NCBI GenBank assembly: GCA_016745035.1 | Contig: JADGDE010000001.1 | Location: 1,030,507-1,094,506 of the forward strand | DNA length: 64,000 bases | From: Thiotrichales bacterium | GTDB taxonomy: Bacteria; Pseudomonadota; Gammaproteobacteria; Beggiatoales; Beggiatoaceae | Reading direction: 5' to 3' | Part shown: piece after piece, positions 1 through 8,154 of the stretch | How positions within the stretch are numbered: position 1 is the first letter of the stretch | Layout: each line of letters starts with the position of its first letter | Translations under genes and position numbers: made by a program | The notes under the pieces: generated by a model | What the model was told of the DNA's origin: nothing | Databases searched by the model: none | Seen by the model: the letters and a program-made list of their open reading frames with translations, nothing else

Positions 1-771
1 GACAATCGCTTGGTCGAAGTCCTCAGCTTTGTAGGCGGCAACACCGCTTAACCATAGGGCATTGACGTTTTTAGGTTCAAGTTTTAAGGCACGCGCCAAC
101 ATTTCAGAGGGTTCACCACTCAAGTCAGCATCACGACTGAGCGCAAGTGATTCGGCATAGGCAACTAACAAATTAGCATCGGCTAAAGGATTCCTATCAA
201 TGGATTTTTTGTAAGCTTTGCTGGCCTCTGCTTGTTTGTCCATCATTTGATAAGCCCGCCCCAGCATCATCCAGCCTTCAGCATCATCAGGTTTTTCGGC
301 AAGACGTTGTTCCAGTTTGAGGATCATTTCATCCATACTCGGTGCGGTGCGTTGAGAGCCGCCCATGTTGCCAGCACTATTGCCGTGTGCTGCTTGTTGC
401 TCAAAGGCTTGTGGTGAGCCAATTTCTTGATACAAAAAAATCGCAAAAACCGGTAGAAGCAACACTAACGTCCAGACAACCACAGGATGGCTGCGACGTT
501 GGCTTAAGGTCTCAGGGCGATCGAGCTCGTGTAATAAGCGCCGTTGTAATTCATTTTTTTGCTCAGTTAAGGCATTGCGCTCCAGTTCGGTTTGCGCTTT
601 TTCTGCTGCGTTATCGAGTTCACTCAAGCGTTCTTTATATAAGCTGATATTAGCTTTGCGCTGTGCATCTTCGCCAATAGGTTCAAGGTTTTGTTTGCGT
701 AGCAAACTCGGCATCACAAATGCCAATGCCAGCAAGGTCAATAAAGTGGCTAAAATCCAAAATGTGGTCAT
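1..771 (-). CDS. ccmI: Cytochrome c-type biogenesis protein CcmI (partial, C-terminus outside window)
   Basis: The minus-strand frame is open from an ATG at 771 to the window edge (257 codons, no stop). It begins MTTFWILATLL, a membrane segment. A charged coiled-coil stretch (KERLSELDNAAEKAQ) follows, then a second membrane segment (VVVWTLVLLLPVFAIF), then TPR-like helices (GWMMLGRAYQMMDKQAEASKAY). This is the CcmI/CycH architecture: a membrane anchor plus periplasmic TPR domain that holds apocytochrome c for haem ligation. It lies 12 bp downstream of ccmH, the usual order in ccm operons. The C-terminal part is cut off by the window. Confidence 0.9.
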   Translation of the reverse strand, partial: MTTFWILATLLTLLALAFVMPSLLRKQNLEPIGEDAQRKANISLYKERLSELDNAAEKAQTELERNALTEQKNELQRRLLHELDRPETLSQRRSHPVVVWTLVLLLPVFAIFLYQEIGSPQAFEQQAAHGNSAGNMGGSQRTAPSMDEMILKLEQRLAEKPDDAEGWMMLGRAYQMMDKQAEASKAYKKSIDRNPLADANLLVAYAESLALSRDADLSGEPSEMLARALKLEPKNVNALWLSGVAAYKAEDFDQAIV

Positions 772-783
772 CAGGTTATCCTT

Positions 784-1263
784 TTATTTTTTGTCGTCGT
801 CTGCAAGCAAGGCATCTAGGCGCTTTTGTTCATCTTCACTGAGGCGAGAACCCGATGTGCGGGTTTCTTGTCCGTGGCGACGCAGAAAATACATCAATGC
901 TAAGAGGGCTAAAATCAGCAACACATAAGGACCTATCCATAGGGGATAGGTTTTTTCTTCCATCGCTGGGCGGTATAAAACAAAGTCACCATAACGTTTG
1001 ACCAGAAAAGCTTTAATTTCTTCATCACTTTTACCCGAGACAAACAGTTCTTTGACCTCGTCACGTAAATCTTGTGCCAAAGAGGCATTTGAGTCGGCTA
1101 AGGACTGATTTTGGCAGACCACACAACGCAATTCAGCGAGTAAGTCCCAAAAACGAGCATCGGCTTCGGCAGTGCCTAAATCAGTTGGGTTTTTATCCAC
1201 GGCAGCAGCCATTGCACTATAAAAAAGCGCAATGAATAAAATCCAGTGTTTGATAAAACGCAT
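784..1263 (-). CDS. ccmH: Cytochrome c-type biogenesis protein CcmH (CcmL-type thioreductant)
   Basis: The 159-residue product has an N-terminal signal/anchor (FIKHWILFIALFYSAMAAA), the diagnostic LRCVVCQNQSLADSNA motif with the redox pair Cys-x-x-Cys, and the segment FLVKRYGDFVLYRP. A C-terminal membrane helix follows (LWIGPYVLLILALLALMYFL). The family reduces the disulfide of apocytochrome c in the periplasm before haem attachment by CcmF. The length fits the short CcmH form that is separate from CcmI, and ccmI follows 12 bp downstream. The start is the ATG just after the stop of the upstream protease gene, so the genes may be co-transcribed. Confidence 0.95.
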   Translation of the reverse strand: MRFIKHWILFIALFYSAMAAAVDKNPTDLGTAEADARFWDLLAELRCVVCQNQSLADSNASLAQDLRDEVKELFVSGKSDEEIKAFLVKRYGDFVLYRPAMEEKTYPLWIGPYVLLILALLALMYFLRRHGQETRTSGSRLSEDEQKRLDALLADDDKK

Positions 1264-1271
1264 GGTATTCC

Positions 1272-1967
1272 CTAAGGTTGATAAAGTTTGAGGAGTCGGT
1301 TACTTTGGCGCATATCTAAGCGTCCTAAAAAGCTCATACCGAGCAATAATTCATCATTGTCATAACTGGCTTGTACCAAAGCCTCGACCCGTTTGAGGGT
1401 AATATGACCAATTCGGACACTATCAAGTGTCACCACATAGGCGTGAACCGTGCCATTAGCGGTACTCACAGGCACAGTACGCGCACCATCAATGCTGACA
1501 CCAAAATGTTTAGCATGGGAGAGATTCATCGCCACACTGCTCGCGCCGGTGTCAATTAAAAAACGGGTGGGAAAACCATTGACCCAGCCGTGGCTGCTAT
1601 ACATACCGCCACGATCGGCCGAAATCACCACAGCTTGTTTATTTTTTGCCGCTTTGTGATGGGCTTTAGTGCGATTGTCTAAGTATAAAGGCTGCACTTT
1701 GCCCTCATAACGGATCACGGCTTTTTCACTGTCGGCTTTTAATAAGGTCACGCCTGCTTTGGTTTGTCCACGTTTAAGCATGTGTTGTTTGCCATCAATT
1801 TCTAATAAAGCTTGTTTATCAAACAAGGCTTTAACAAACACGCGCGGGGCGGCGACAACACTGTGACTCAGCGTCGATAATAGGTATAAAGATAATAATA
1901 GCGCTCGAAAAAACATCCGGCTATTTTGCCGTGTTTTGTGGCGTTTGACTAGAGGATAATCAGGCAT
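1272..1967 (-). CDS. Secreted retropepsin-like aspartic protease (clan AA, TIGR02281-type)
   Basis: The 231-residue product carries a single aspartic-protease half with FLIDTGASSVAMN (catalytic Asp near residue 139) and the later hydrophobic LLLGMSFLGRLDM segment, both typical of single-domain retropepsin-like bacterial proteases that dimerise. An N-terminal hydrophobic stretch (FFRALLLSLYLLSTLSHSVVA) is a likely signal peptide ending at VVA-AP. The start at 1967 leaves a long basic n-region; an internal ATG at 1916 (MFFRALL) gives a more ordinary signal peptide, and neither has a clear Shine-Dalgarno. It sits 8 bp upstream of ccmH, so it may share that transcript. The natural substrate is unknown. 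Confidence 0.8.
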   Translation of the reverse strand: MPDYPLVKRHKTRQNSRMFFRALLLSLYLLSTLSHSVVAAPRVFVKALFDKQALLEIDGKQHMLKRGQTKAGVTLLKADSEKAVIRYEGKVQPLYLDNRTKAHHKAAKNKQAVVISADRGGMYSSHGWVNGFPTRFLIDTGASSVAMNLSHAKHFGVSIDGARTVPVSTANGTVHAYVVTLDSVRIGHITLKRVEALVQASYDNDELLLGMSFLGRLDMRQSNRLLKLYQP

Positions 1968-2026
1968 TACTAAAAAACAGCTATATTAGGCTTGATTTCA
2001 TGGCACTTTGCTATAAGCTTAAGCAC

Positions 2027-2133
2027 CTGATGTTACACACTAAGCTTATTTTTGCCACAAAAGGGGGTTTTCCACCGCCCTAGTGATATTTAGCCGTGGA
2101 GCCATGGCGGTTTTTTGTGCCTTTGCGTAACAC
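2027..2133. mobile_element. Family-1 MITE-like element, copy A
   Basis: The left end reads CTGATGTTACACACTAAGC and the right end GCCTTTGCGTAACACC. The interior shares TTTTCCACC, TTTAGCCGTGGAG and GCGGTTTTTT with the copies at 12337 and 13298. The flanks TAAGCAC and TAAGTAC differ at one of seven bases and look like a decayed 7-bp target duplication. It lies in the divergent gap between the protease gene and the YejA-like gene, about 30 bp before the latter's start. Confidence 0.75.
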
Positions 2134-2162
2134 CTAAGTACTTATTTTTTGTAGGTAGTCTC

Positions 2163-3974
2163 ATGTTAAAAATTTATCGACCATTCTATTTAATACTCGG
2201 GCTGATGTGTTTATTACCCAGCTATGTCAGCGCCGATTATGCTGTGGCTTTGGGTAACAAACCCAAATACCCCGCAGGCTTTAGTCATTTTGATTATGTT
2301 AATCTCAATGCCCCCAAAGGTGGCGAACTGACGCTCTATGCCTTGGGTGGTTTTGATAGCTTAAATCCTTATCTATTAAAAGGCATCAGCGCTGCGGGCT
2401 TAAATTTGGTGTTTGAAACCTTAATGACCGAAAGCCAAGATGAGCCGTTTACTGCTTATGGGCTGCTTGCGGAAGATATTGCCTTAGCGGAGGATGAGTT
2501 ATCGGTGACTTTTAAACTTAACCCTAAAGCGCGTTTTTCTGATGGTACACCTGTGAGCGCTGAAGATGTGAAATTCTCTTTTGATACCTTAACCAGCGAA
2601 TTGGCACACCCGCAATATCGGATTTATTGGGGCAGAATTAAAAGCTGTGAAGTCTTAGACCCGTTAACCGTGCGCTTTAATTTTAAAGAAAAAAACCGCG
2701 AACTGTTTATGATTGCCGGACAAATCAATATTTTTCCTCGGCATTGGGTCGGCGATAAAGCCTTTGATAAGCTTACCAATGACACGCCTATCGGCAGTGG
2801 CCCTTATATCTTGGATGATTATGATTTAGGTAAAAATGTGAGTTATCGCCGTAATCCTGACTATTGGGCAAAAGATCTCAATGTTCGCAAAGGGCAATAC
2901 AATTTTAATAAAATCCGTTATCAGTATTATAAAGATAGCACCATCACCCTAGAAGCACTGAAAGCGGGTGAATTTGATGTTATGGGTATTTATAACTCTA
3001 AACAATGGGCACGGGATTTAGTCGGTCCTGCGTTCGATAGTAAAAAAATTCTCAAGGCGAGTCTATCGCATCAAAATAATGCAGGGATGCAAGCGTTTGT
3101 ATTTAATATACGCCGCCCCTTATTTCAAGATATGCGCGTTCGTCAGGCACTGAATCTAGCCTTTGATTTTGAATGGACAAACAAGCACTTGTTCTTTGAG
3201 CAATATCAACGTTGCCACAGTTTTTTTAGTAATAGCGAATTGGCTGCCACAGGATTACCTAGCGGTAAGGAAAAAGCCATACTCGAAGACTTACAAACGC
3301 GCTTTCCAAAGGATTTCCCTGCCAGCAGTTTAACCGAGAAATGGCAAGCGGTGAGTACCGCAAAACCGCACAGCCTACGGCAAAACTTACGCCAAGCCAA
3401 AGGCTTGTTAAAACAAGCCGGCTGGTCAGTTCCCAAAGGCAAGCAAGTGTTGGAAAATGCCAAGGGTGAGCGCTTTGAATTTGAAGTGATTTTATCCCAA
3501 AAAGCCTTTGAGCGTGTGATTGCCCCGTTTGCGCGTAACTTGAAAAAACTCGGCATTGCCGTGACTTATCGCACCGTTGATACCGCTTTATATAAGCGTC
3601 GCAGTGATAATTTTGATTATGACATGCTTGTCGATAGCTTCCCGCAATCCTTATCACCAGGCAATGAACAATTCAATCTTTGGCATAGTCGCAGTGCCGA
3701 TGAAAAAGGCTCGCAAAACAGCATTGGGATTAAAAACCCGGTGGTCGATGCCTTATTAGAACAATTAATACAAGTACCTGACCGAGAGGCATTGCTGACG
3801 CTAACACATGCGTTAGACCGCGTGTTATTGCACGGTCATTATTTGATTCCGCATTGGTTTACGCCCGTACATCGTGTGGTCTATTGGGATAAATTTGAAC
3901 GACCACAAACCGATCCCTTGTATTACCGTAGTGCGCAAGACCGTGCTTTGCAAAGTTGGTGGTTACGCCCATGA
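2163..3974 (+). CDS. Extracellular solute-binding protein, family 5 (YejA-like oligopeptide binder)
   Basis: The 603-residue product starts with a signal peptide (MLKIYRPFYLILGLMCLLPS, cleavage near VSA-DY). The family-5 periplasmic binding fold follows: NAPKGGELTLYALGGFDSLN, then FKLNPKARFSDGTPVSAEDV, then IGSGPYILDDYDLG. NAPKGG and the overall length match YejA-type proteins that bind oligopeptides or murein peptides for ABC import. The frame is open upstream to 2115, but the ATG at 2163 starts the signal peptide, and the earlier codons lie against the repeat that ends near 2133. No yejBEF permease or ATPase genes are adjacent, so its transporter must be elsewhere or shared. Confidence 0.85.
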   Translation: MLKIYRPFYLILGLMCLLPSYVSADYAVALGNKPKYPAGFSHFDYVNLNAPKGGELTLYALGGFDSLNPYLLKGISAAGLNLVFETLMTESQDEPFTAYGLLAEDIALAEDELSVTFKLNPKARFSDGTPVSAEDVKFSFDTLTSELAHPQYRIYWGRIKSCEVLDPLTVRFNFKEKNRELFMIAGQINIFPRHWVGDKAFDKLTNDTPIGSGPYILDDYDLGKNVSYRRNPDYWAKDLNVRKGQYNFNKIRYQYYKDSTITLEALKAGEFDVMGIYNSKQWARDLVGPAFDSKKILKASLSHQNNAGMQAFVFNIRRPLFQDMRVRQALNLAFDFEWTNKHLFFEQYQRCHSFFSNSELAATGLPSGKEKAILEDLQTRFPKDFPASSLTEKWQAVSTAKPHSLRQNLRQAKGLLKQAGWSVPKGKQVLENAKGERFEFEVILSQKAFERVIAPFARNLKKLGIAVTYRTVDTALYKRRSDNFDYDMLVDSFPQSLSPGNEQFNLWHSRSADEKGSQNSIGIKNPVVDALLEQLIQVPDREALLTLTHALDRVLLHGHYLIPHWFTPVHRVVYWDKFERPQTDPLYYRSAQDRALQSWWLRP

Positions 3975-3982
3975 GATGTTTA

Positions 3983-4113
3983 CTGATGTTACGCAAAGGC
4001 TTCTTTTTTGCCCCAAAAGGCAAAAAAACCACCATTGCTTCACGGCTAAACTTAACTAGGCAGGCAAAAAATAGACGTATTGTGCACAAATATAGTCAAG
4101 TACGTAACATCAG
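3983..4113. mobile_element. Family-1 MITE-like element, copy B
   Basis: The ends are CTGATGTTACGCAAAGGCTT and GTAACATCAG, in the orientation opposite to copies A, C and D. The interior has TTTTTTGCCCCAAAAGGCAAAAAAA (a short palindrome), then ACCACCATTGCT, CACGGCTAAAC and CTAGGCAGG, colinear with copy F. The flanks ATGTTTA and ATATTTG match at five of seven positions, so the copy may be older. It fills the gap between the YejA-like gene and the polyproline gene. Confidence 0.85.
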
Positions 4114-4123
4114 ATATTTGCAG

Positions 4124-4642
4124 ATGTTATGGCTTTTGCCCTTGTTGTTTGGTGTTGAGGTGATGGCTAAAGAAGACTTTAGCTTGTTTGATAAAGATAG
4201 GGGGAAAGTACAGGAAAAGCCTGTACCGCCACCACCGCCGCCACCTCCCCCTCCACCACCTCCTCCTAGAGATGAAGACAAACCAGCTGGGAAGTTAAAA
4301 CCCCAAAAAGATTTTTCCCTGCAAGGCTTAAGTTATTTGGGTGGCGCTTATCGAGTTATTTTACAAATGCCCAATGGTAAACAACGCGCTTTTGAATGGC
4401 AGCCACAACAAAAACGCCCGATACCGGGATTTCCGCGTCATAAACTGATTGCAGTGGATGTAGAGCAACGTGAAATACAAATCGCTTATCCCAAAAATGC
4501 CCCTTGTCGCCAAGACAATGCCAGTAAAGGACTCAGTTGTTTGTCAAAAGAAGTGGCTAGCGTTAATTTGATTCATGGCGCAAGCACTGTTGCCAGCAGT
4601 CCTAAACCTACGCGCTCACGACCTAACCCCAAAACTCATTAA
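4124..4642 (+). CDS. Secreted polyproline-linker protein, first of a tandem paralogous pair
   Basis: I recognise no named family. The 172-residue product starts at the ATG at 4124 with a short signal peptide (MLWLLPLLFGVEVMA). It continues FSLFDKDRGK, then 14 consecutive prolines (residues 35-48, mixed codons), then a C-terminal domain with FSLQGLSYLGGAYRVIL, KRPIPGFPRHKL and two cysteines (CRQDNASKGLSC). The same layout and motifs recur in the next gene, so the two are tandem duplicates with different linkers. The frame stays open back to 3956, but those 56 codons run through copy B of the family-1 repeat and are probably not native. A periplasmic location is inferred. Confidence 0.7.
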   Translation: MLWLLPLLFGVEVMAKEDFSLFDKDRGKVQEKPVPPPPPPPPPPPPPPRDEDKPAGKLKPQKDFSLQGLSYLGGAYRVILQMPNGKQRAFEWQPQQKRPIPGFPRHKLIAVDVEQREIQIAYPKNAPCRQDNASKGLSCLSKEVASVNLIHGASTVASSPKPTRSRPNPKTH

Positions 4643-4643
4643 T

Positions 4644-5321
4644 ATGTTTGTATACCGCTTTTTTATCCTACTCAGTTGTTTGAGCTTAACTGTCAGCGTC
4701 CAAGCAGAGGTGTTTGATTTATTTAATCAAGACCGAGGCAAGCCACCAGAGAGCACCGAAGTCAAACCCAAGCCGACACCTGTGGTTAAACAGAAACCCA
4801 AGCCGAAACCAAAAGTGGCGAAAAAACCCAAAGCGCTCAAACCCCAGCAAGACTTTATGCTCAAAGGCATCAGTTATTTAGGCCGAAAACACCGGGTAAT
4901 CTTAAAACTTCCTGATGGTAAAGAACGTTTGGTGACTTGGAAACCAAAGCAAAAGCGCCCAATCCCCGGGTTTGCCGCCTATAAAATTACCGATGTTAAT
5001 GTTGATGATCGAGAGGTGAAAATCGCTTATCCTAAAATTGCACCATGTCGTAAAAACAACGAAAGCAAAGGCGTAAGCTGTGAGAGTGAAACCGAGGCAA
5101 AAGTTGCCTTTGTCTATGGCAAACCCAGCGCTATGCCTGTGGCAGCCAAACGTCCTGCGGGTAATACAAAAAACAAAACGAATAATAACACCCAAGCTAA
5201 AGGTGGTACGGACTTAGCAAAACGTTTTGAAAAACAATTAATTGGTGATAGTGATATTCCTGAGGGTATGCGCCGGGTGCGGACACCTTTTGGCGATCGT
5301 CTCGTACCTAAAAAACCATAA
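4644..5321 (+). CDS. Secreted Lys/Pro-linker protein, second of the tandem pair
   Basis: The 225-residue product begins MFVYRFFILLSCLSLTVSVQA, a clear signal peptide. It then has FDLFNQDRGK, a Lys-Pro linker (KPKPTPVVKQKPKPKPK) in place of the neighbour's polyproline, and the shared domain FMLKGISYLGRKHRVILKL, KRPIPGFAAYK, CRKNNESKGVSC. A tail ending RVRTPFGDRLVPKKP is absent from the first paralog. The ATG at 4644 sits 1 bp after the previous stop, so the two are translationally linked. The upstream in-frame codons overlap the first paralog and are rejected. The function is unknown; the extended linker and secretion suggest a role spanning part of the periplasm. Confidence 0.7.
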   Translation: MFVYRFFILLSCLSLTVSVQAEVFDLFNQDRGKPPESTEVKPKPTPVVKQKPKPKPKVAKKPKALKPQQDFMLKGISYLGRKHRVILKLPDGKERLVTWKPKQKRPIPGFAAYKITDVNVDDREVKIAYPKIAPCRKNNESKGVSCESETEAKVAFVYGKPSAMPVAAKRPAGNTKNKTNNNTQAKGGTDLAKRFEKQLIGDSDIPEGMRRVRTPFGDRLVPKKP

Positions 5322-5332
5322 TGAGGATGACT

Positions 5333-5767
5333 ATGTGGTGGGGTAAAAAGAAAAATAAACGCATTACGAAAATTGATTCCTTGATCGGCAAACAAACAGA
5401 AATCCAAGGCGATTTGACCTTTAAAGGTGGCTTACATATTGATGGGCGGCTCAAAGGCGATATTTGCGCTGATGAACAAGATCACGAAGCGGTCTTAATT
5501 CTCAGTATTGAAGGTGAAATCATGGGAGATATTCATGTTCCTCATGTGGTAATTAATGGTAAAGTCCACGGTGATGTTCATGCCACGGAACATTTGGAAC
5601 TCGCGCCTGAGGCGCATGTCACCGGTGATGTTTATTATAACTTGCTGGAAATGACGATTGGATCTGAGGTCAATGGTAAACTCATTCACCATTATCCACC
5701 GGAAGTGCGTGAGCAAGATAGCAGCGATACCGTTGAATCTATTTTGGCAAAAAACCCTGCTACTTAA
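5333..5767 (+). CDS. Bactofilin (polymer-forming cytoskeletal protein)
   Basis: The 144-residue protein is dominated by the right-handed beta-helix repeat of bactofilins: GDLTFKGGLHIDGRLKGDI, IEGEIMGDIHVPHVVINGK, VHGDVHATEHLELAPEAHV, TGDVYYNLLEMTIGSEVNGK. The termini are short and disordered. Bactofilins polymerise into filaments at the cytoplasmic membrane and help position envelope-modelling enzymes. Candidate starts are ATGs at 5321 (overlapping the previous stop), 5327 and 5333; GAGG six bases before 5333 favours the last. Following directly after the two secreted paralogs, it may act with them in envelope shaping; that link is inference. Confidence 0.92.
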   Translation: MWWGKKKNKRITKIDSLIGKQTEIQGDLTFKGGLHIDGRLKGDICADEQDHEAVLILSIEGEIMGDIHVPHVVINGKVHGDVHATEHLELAPEAHVTGDVYYNLLEMTIGSEVNGKLIHHYPPEVREQDSSDTVESILAKNPAT

Positions 5768-5779
5768 GTCTCTGTATTC

Positions 5780-7603
5780 ATGTCAACATTGCCTAGTATT
5801 AAGCTGCTCTCCAGCCAATTATCCAATCAAATTGCCGCTGGAGAAGTCGTTGAGCGCCCCGCTTCCGTATTAAAGGAATTGCTTGAAAATAGTTTAGATG
5901 CGGGTGCAACACAAATTGACATTGATATTCATCAAGGTGGCATTGGTCTCCTTAAGGTCAGAGATAATGGTCATGGTATTCGCCCAGAAGAACTGAGTTT
6001 AGCTTTAAGCCGTCATGCCACCAGTAAAATTGCCAGTTTAGATGATTTGAGTCAGATTCATAGTTTGGGCTTTAGAGGCGAGGCGCTTGCCAGTATTGGA
6101 GCTGTCTCCAAATTAAGCTTAAGTTCCCGTTTCAAAGACAATGACACCGGCTATCAAGTGTATTTAGCAGGACGCGATAGCGAGCCAGAACTCAAGCCCA
6201 TAGCCCATCCAGTGGGCACAACCGTGGAAATGCGGGATTTATTCTTTAATACCCCAGCCCGTCGGCGCTTTTTGCGCACCGAAAAAACCGAATATGGTCA
6301 TATTCGTACCGTGCTGCAACGTATTTTACTCAGCCGTTTTGATGTTGGCGTGCAGCTTAAGCGCGGGCAAAAAACCGTAGAAACGTGGGAAATTGCCGCT
6401 GATAAAACCTCACAACTCGCCCGGATTGCCAATATTTGTAGCACGGGCTTTAGTGAACAACATTTAGCCGTTGATCAATATGATAATGGTTTGCATTTAA
6501 GTGGCTGGATCAGCCAGCCAAGCTTTTCTCGTGCTCAAACCGATATGCAATACTTTTTTATCAATGGGCGCGTGGTGCGGGATAAACTGATTAACCACGC
6601 GATAAAAGGCGCTTATCAAGATGTGCTCTATCACGGACGGCAAGCGGTTTATGTCTTGCACTTGCGTATGGATGCTGGACAAGTAGATGTTAATGTTCAC
6701 CCGAGTAAATATGAAGTCCGTTTTGCCCAAAGCCAACATATTTATCAATTCTTACTCAAAAGTTTAACTCAGGTACTGGCTGCGACTAAACCCAGTGCTC
6801 CAGCAGCTGAGCCACTAAAAAAACCACAAGTAGAAACGCTCGCAAGTGCAGTCAACTATCCAACACCCGCCCCGACAAATCACTGGCAAGTGAACGAAAG
6901 CCAGCAATCAAGACCTGTAGATGCACGGGATTTATATCAACAATTATCTCCTTCTAGTATCGCCCCAGCAGCAACAAACTATTTACCTTTGGAACATGAA
7001 TCGACATACGAGAGTAAGACTGAGATCCCGCCTTTGGGCTATGCCTTAGCCCAGCTAAAACAGATTTATATTTTAGCTGAAAATGCGCAAGGGCTGGTTT
7101 TAGTTGATATTCATGCCGCCCATGAACGTATTACTTATGAACAACTCAAACAAGCCAAAGGCAAACAAATTGAACAACATTTGCTTGTCCCCATTGAGTT
7201 AGAACTAAGCAGCAATGAGTTAAATATCGCCAAAGCCCAACGCCCTTTATTGGCACAACTGGGCTTTGGCGTGGAAATAATCCGTGCAAATTTATTGCGT
7301 TTGAGTCGTGTGCCGCAATTATTAGCCAAAGCAGATACCGGGCAATTATTTCGTGATGTGCTCTCAGATTTAGCTGAATATCAACAAAGTGAACGGGTTA
7401 ATGAGCAAATTGACAAAATTCTTGCCACAATGGCCTGTCATGGCTCAGTTCGTGCAGGACAAAGCCTCAATCGTTTGGAAATGAACAGCCTATTACGGGA
7501 TATGGAAGCCACCGAGCGTAGCAACCAATGCAATCACGGTCGCCCGACTTGGACGGCGATGTCGCTAAACGATTTGGATAAACTCTTTCTACGTGGTCAA
7601 TAA
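5780..7603 (+). CDS. mutL: DNA mismatch repair protein MutL
   Basis: The 607-residue product has the GHKL ATPase motifs: AAGEVVERPASVLKELLENS, DAGAT, DNGHGI, then GFRGEALASIGAVS. A variable linker (about residues 335-400) leads to the C-terminal dimerisation domain. That domain contains VDIHAAHERITYE, which fits the D-x-HA(x)2E(x)4E endonuclease motif of MutL proteins from bacteria lacking MutH, plus the zinc-site motifs ACHGSVRAG and CNHGRPTW. So this MutL is predicted to nick DNA itself, as in Pseudomonas. It follows the bactofilin gene by 12 bp; usual neighbours such as miaA or hfq are not present downstream. Confidence 0.97.
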   Translation: MSTLPSIKLLSSQLSNQIAAGEVVERPASVLKELLENSLDAGATQIDIDIHQGGIGLLKVRDNGHGIRPEELSLALSRHATSKIASLDDLSQIHSLGFRGEALASIGAVSKLSLSSRFKDNDTGYQVYLAGRDSEPELKPIAHPVGTTVEMRDLFFNTPARRRFLRTEKTEYGHIRTVLQRILLSRFDVGVQLKRGQKTVETWEIAADKTSQLARIANICSTGFSEQHLAVDQYDNGLHLSGWISQPSFSRAQTDMQYFFINGRVVRDKLINHAIKGAYQDVLYHGRQAVYVLHLRMDAGQVDVNVHPSKYEVRFAQSQHIYQFLLKSLTQVLAATKPSAPAAEPLKKPQVETLASAVNYPTPAPTNHWQVNESQQSRPVDARDLYQQLSPSSIAPAATNYLPLEHESTYESKTEIPPLGYALAQLKQIYILAENAQGLVLVDIHAAHERITYEQLKQAKGKQIEQHLLVPIELELSSNELNIAKAQRPLLAQLGFGVEIIRANLLRLSRVPQLLAKADTGQLFRDVLSDLAEYQQSERVNEQIDKILATMACHGSVRAGQSLNRLEMNSLLRDMEATERSNQCNHGRPTWTAMSLNDLDKLFLRGQ

Positions 7604-8154
7604 ATCCTTGGCTATACTTTAATAGTATAGTGGGCTGATACGGCAGTTTTTGAGCAGAAAACAACAAGTCTGTTGATAGGCTTTTTATCTGTGGTAGATG
7701 AACAACAATTTTCGCCAAAACCGGACTGAAAAGTGACGCTTGTTAGGTGGGAAAAATGGAGCCTAAGCTCATAAATTAGGGCGTTTAGCAGCTACTGTTG
7801 TAACATTACCACATATTTGAGGTTTTGTTGTGTTTTAGTGTTGTACTTTGTTCCTAGAATGTGCTAACCTTATGCCCAGTTGGATTTGACGACGAAAAGA
7901 ATTAAAACGGAAACGGGATCTTAAAGTGCTATTAAGGTCAGTGTGGTTCAAGACTACATTGACAACAAGCCAAAGCCTGTACCGCTTCAGTTAGCAACTC
8001 AATCAAGTAGAAAACGCTTAAGAATTTTATCAAAATTTTAAGACTGCCTACTTGTGGAAAGTAACTGAATTTTGTATGCTTACGCGCTGTTATAGCAGTG
8101 AATTCTAATCTGTAGTAATCCAGTGTTGATTTTTGTCTAAGGAGTGTAAATATA
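7604..8154 (+). promoter_or_regulatory. 551-bp gene-free leader upstream of the 8155 surface-protein gene, with AT hairpin
   Basis: No credible ORF is seen. A short dyad CTATACT-TTAAT-AGTATAG lies at 7612-7630, just after mutL. A longer hairpin at 8017-8042 pairs CTTAA(G)AATTTT with AAAATTTTAAG over a 3-base loop. A good Shine-Dalgarno (CTAAGGAGTG) precedes the ATG at 8155. The length suggests a long 5' untranslated region or an unrecognised small RNA. I did not find a convincing sigma-70 promoter. Confidence 0.45.

Noticed and set aside
2115-2162. Longer N-terminus of the YejA-like protein from 2115
   Set aside because: The extra 16 codons start within the family-1 repeat end, and a proper signal peptide starts at 2163.
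4096-4281. Minus-strand poly-Gly ORF
   Set aside because: It is the antisense of the polyproline linker, with no start signal.
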